Below are positions 4,828-5,447 of a DNA stretch of 5,447 nucleotides, piece after piece. The position numbers and the translations under genes are program-made. Origin of the DNA: an uncultured Clostridia bacterium (GTDB taxonomy: Bacteria; Bacillota; Clostridia; Oscillospirales; Ruminococcaceae); contig CAMYUO010000156.1 of assembly GCA_947302065.1 (NCBI GenBank), positions 1-5,447 on the forward strand, read 5' to 3'. Position 1 is the stretch's first letter. Each line of letters opens with the position of its first letter. Under the pieces are notes generated by a model. It was not told where the DNA came from. It did no database searches and worked only from the letters and a program-made list of their open reading frames with translations.

Positions 4828-5447
4828 ATGACAGAACTTAGAGTTGGTCAGGAAGTCGAGCTTGAGTACGGCGGAAAGGCCAAGGTCCTTAAAGTTATCG
4901 GAAGCGGCGGACAGGGTGTCGTTTATCTGGTAGAGTTCAACGGTATGCAGTGGGCTTTGAAATGGTACGATGTAAACAAGATCAAAAGACCTAAGGAGTT
5001 CCGTGACAATATCCAGAACAATATCAACGACGGCGCTCCGAGCAATAAATTCCTCTGGCCTAAGTACCTGACGAAAGTTACAGAGGACGGCACATTCGGC
5101 TACCTTATGGAGCTCAAGCCGGCAAGCTTTGATTCTTTCGTCGATATACTCAACACCTACAAGCTCGTTGTTGACCCGCTTACAGGAAGAGCTGTAAAGA
5201 AGAACGTAAGGTTCACAAGCCTCTACGCTATGGTAACAGCAGTTATCAATATAGCTAACGCTTTCAGACAGCTCCACCGTGCAGGTAAGAGCTATCAGGA
5301 CCTTAACGACGGTGGTTTCTTTATCAATGTAGACACAGGCGCTGTTCTGGTCTGCGACTGCGATAACATCGCTCCTGACGGAAGCAACTTCGGTATCGGC
5401 GGTAAGCCGGGCTACATGGCTCCGGAAGTCGTAAGAGGAACAACCAA
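4828..5447 (+). CDS. Atypical eukaryotic-like Ser/Thr protein kinase (3' end beyond window)
   Basis: The frame is open from ATG 4828 to the window end, giving 206 complete codons. Kinase landmarks appear in order: glycine loop GSGGQGVVY (25-33), ATP-binding K45 in WALKWY, catalytic loop SYQDLNDGGFF (155-165) with base D158, metal-site region VCDCDN (175-180) with D177, and the APE motif YMAPEVV (196-202). The HRD motif is YQD, and Gly (G163) stands where the Mg-binding Asn is normally found, as DxxxxG. DFG is DCD. GQGVVY, the FLWP segment (75-78) and DLNDGGFF fit a kinase group I recall from gut Firmicutes that pairs with PP2C phosphatases and vWA proteins, akin to TerY-P triads. No transmembrane segment is seen so far. 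The C-lobe end and any accessory domain are outside the window. It is likely active, but that is unproven. Confidence 0.88.
   Translation, partial: MTELRVGQEVELEYGGKAKVLKVIGSGGQGVVYLVEFNGMQWALKWYDVNKIKRPKEFRDNIQNNINDGAPSNKFLWPKYLTKVTEDGTFGYLMELKPASFDSFVDILNTYKLVVDPLTGRAVKKNVRFTSLYAMVTAVINIANAFRQLHRAGKSYQDLNDGGFFINVDTGAVLVCDCDNIAPDGSNFGIGGKPGYMAPEVVRGTT

Noticed and set aside
4810..5277. Minus-strand open frame opposite the kinase
   Set aside because: The plus strand carries ordered kinase motifs in this region, so the minus frame is a shadow.

Overview
The window looks like a chromosomal segment from a Gram-positive gut anaerobe of the class Clostridia, probably a Ruminococcus-like member of the Oscillospiraceae. 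This is inferred from AGGAGG-type ribosome sites, consensus vegetative promoters, moderate GC with AT-rich intergenic DNA, and the character of the proteins. The species cannot be fixed from sequence alone.

Layout. Positions 1-3289 are all minus-strand genes and 3761-5447 are plus-strand genes. A 471-base AT-rich divergent intergenic region separates the two. Reading the minus strand in transcription order: (a) a stand-alone HIRAN-domain protein (3289-2870); (b) a two-gene unit of a Sir2-family NAD-dependent deacylase (2668-1961) and a small C39-like papain-fold protein (1964-1596), joined by an ATGA stop/start overlap, driven by a near-perfect promoter, preceded by an inverted-repeat leader and closed by an intrinsic terminator that begins inside the last codons; (c) a signalling unit of an AraC-family regulator (1494-730), an OmpR-type response regulator (737-30) and the first 11 codons of a third protein starting at a GTG at 33, which by position is probably the sensor histidine kinase. 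The genes of (c) overlap by 8 and 4 bases. Two 13-base direct repeats exactly 20 bases apart sit on the promoter of (c) and make a good candidate AraC operator.

On the plus strand a textbook TTGACA-17-TATAAT promoter drives a protein with an N-terminal zinc ribbon, a helical middle domain and five 23-residue BspA/LRR_5-type leucine-rich repeats. It has no signal peptide. Fourteen bases later begins an atypical eukaryotic-like Ser/Thr protein kinase that runs off the window end. The kinase has a clear G-loop, ATP-binding Lys and APE motif, but its catalytic loop is YQDLNDGG rather than HRDLKPEN.

How the genes may work together. The plus-strand pair looks like the start of a cytoplasmic phospho-signalling module, with a scaffold or adaptor LRR protein followed by a kinase. 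From family knowledge, such kinases often travel with PP2C phosphatases and von Willebrand A proteins, which would lie beyond 5447. This is the best candidate in the window for a poorly described system. The minus-strand AraC/response-regulator/(kinase) set is a second signalling unit. The Sir2/C39-like pair is a third, translationally coupled, unit of unknown joint function.
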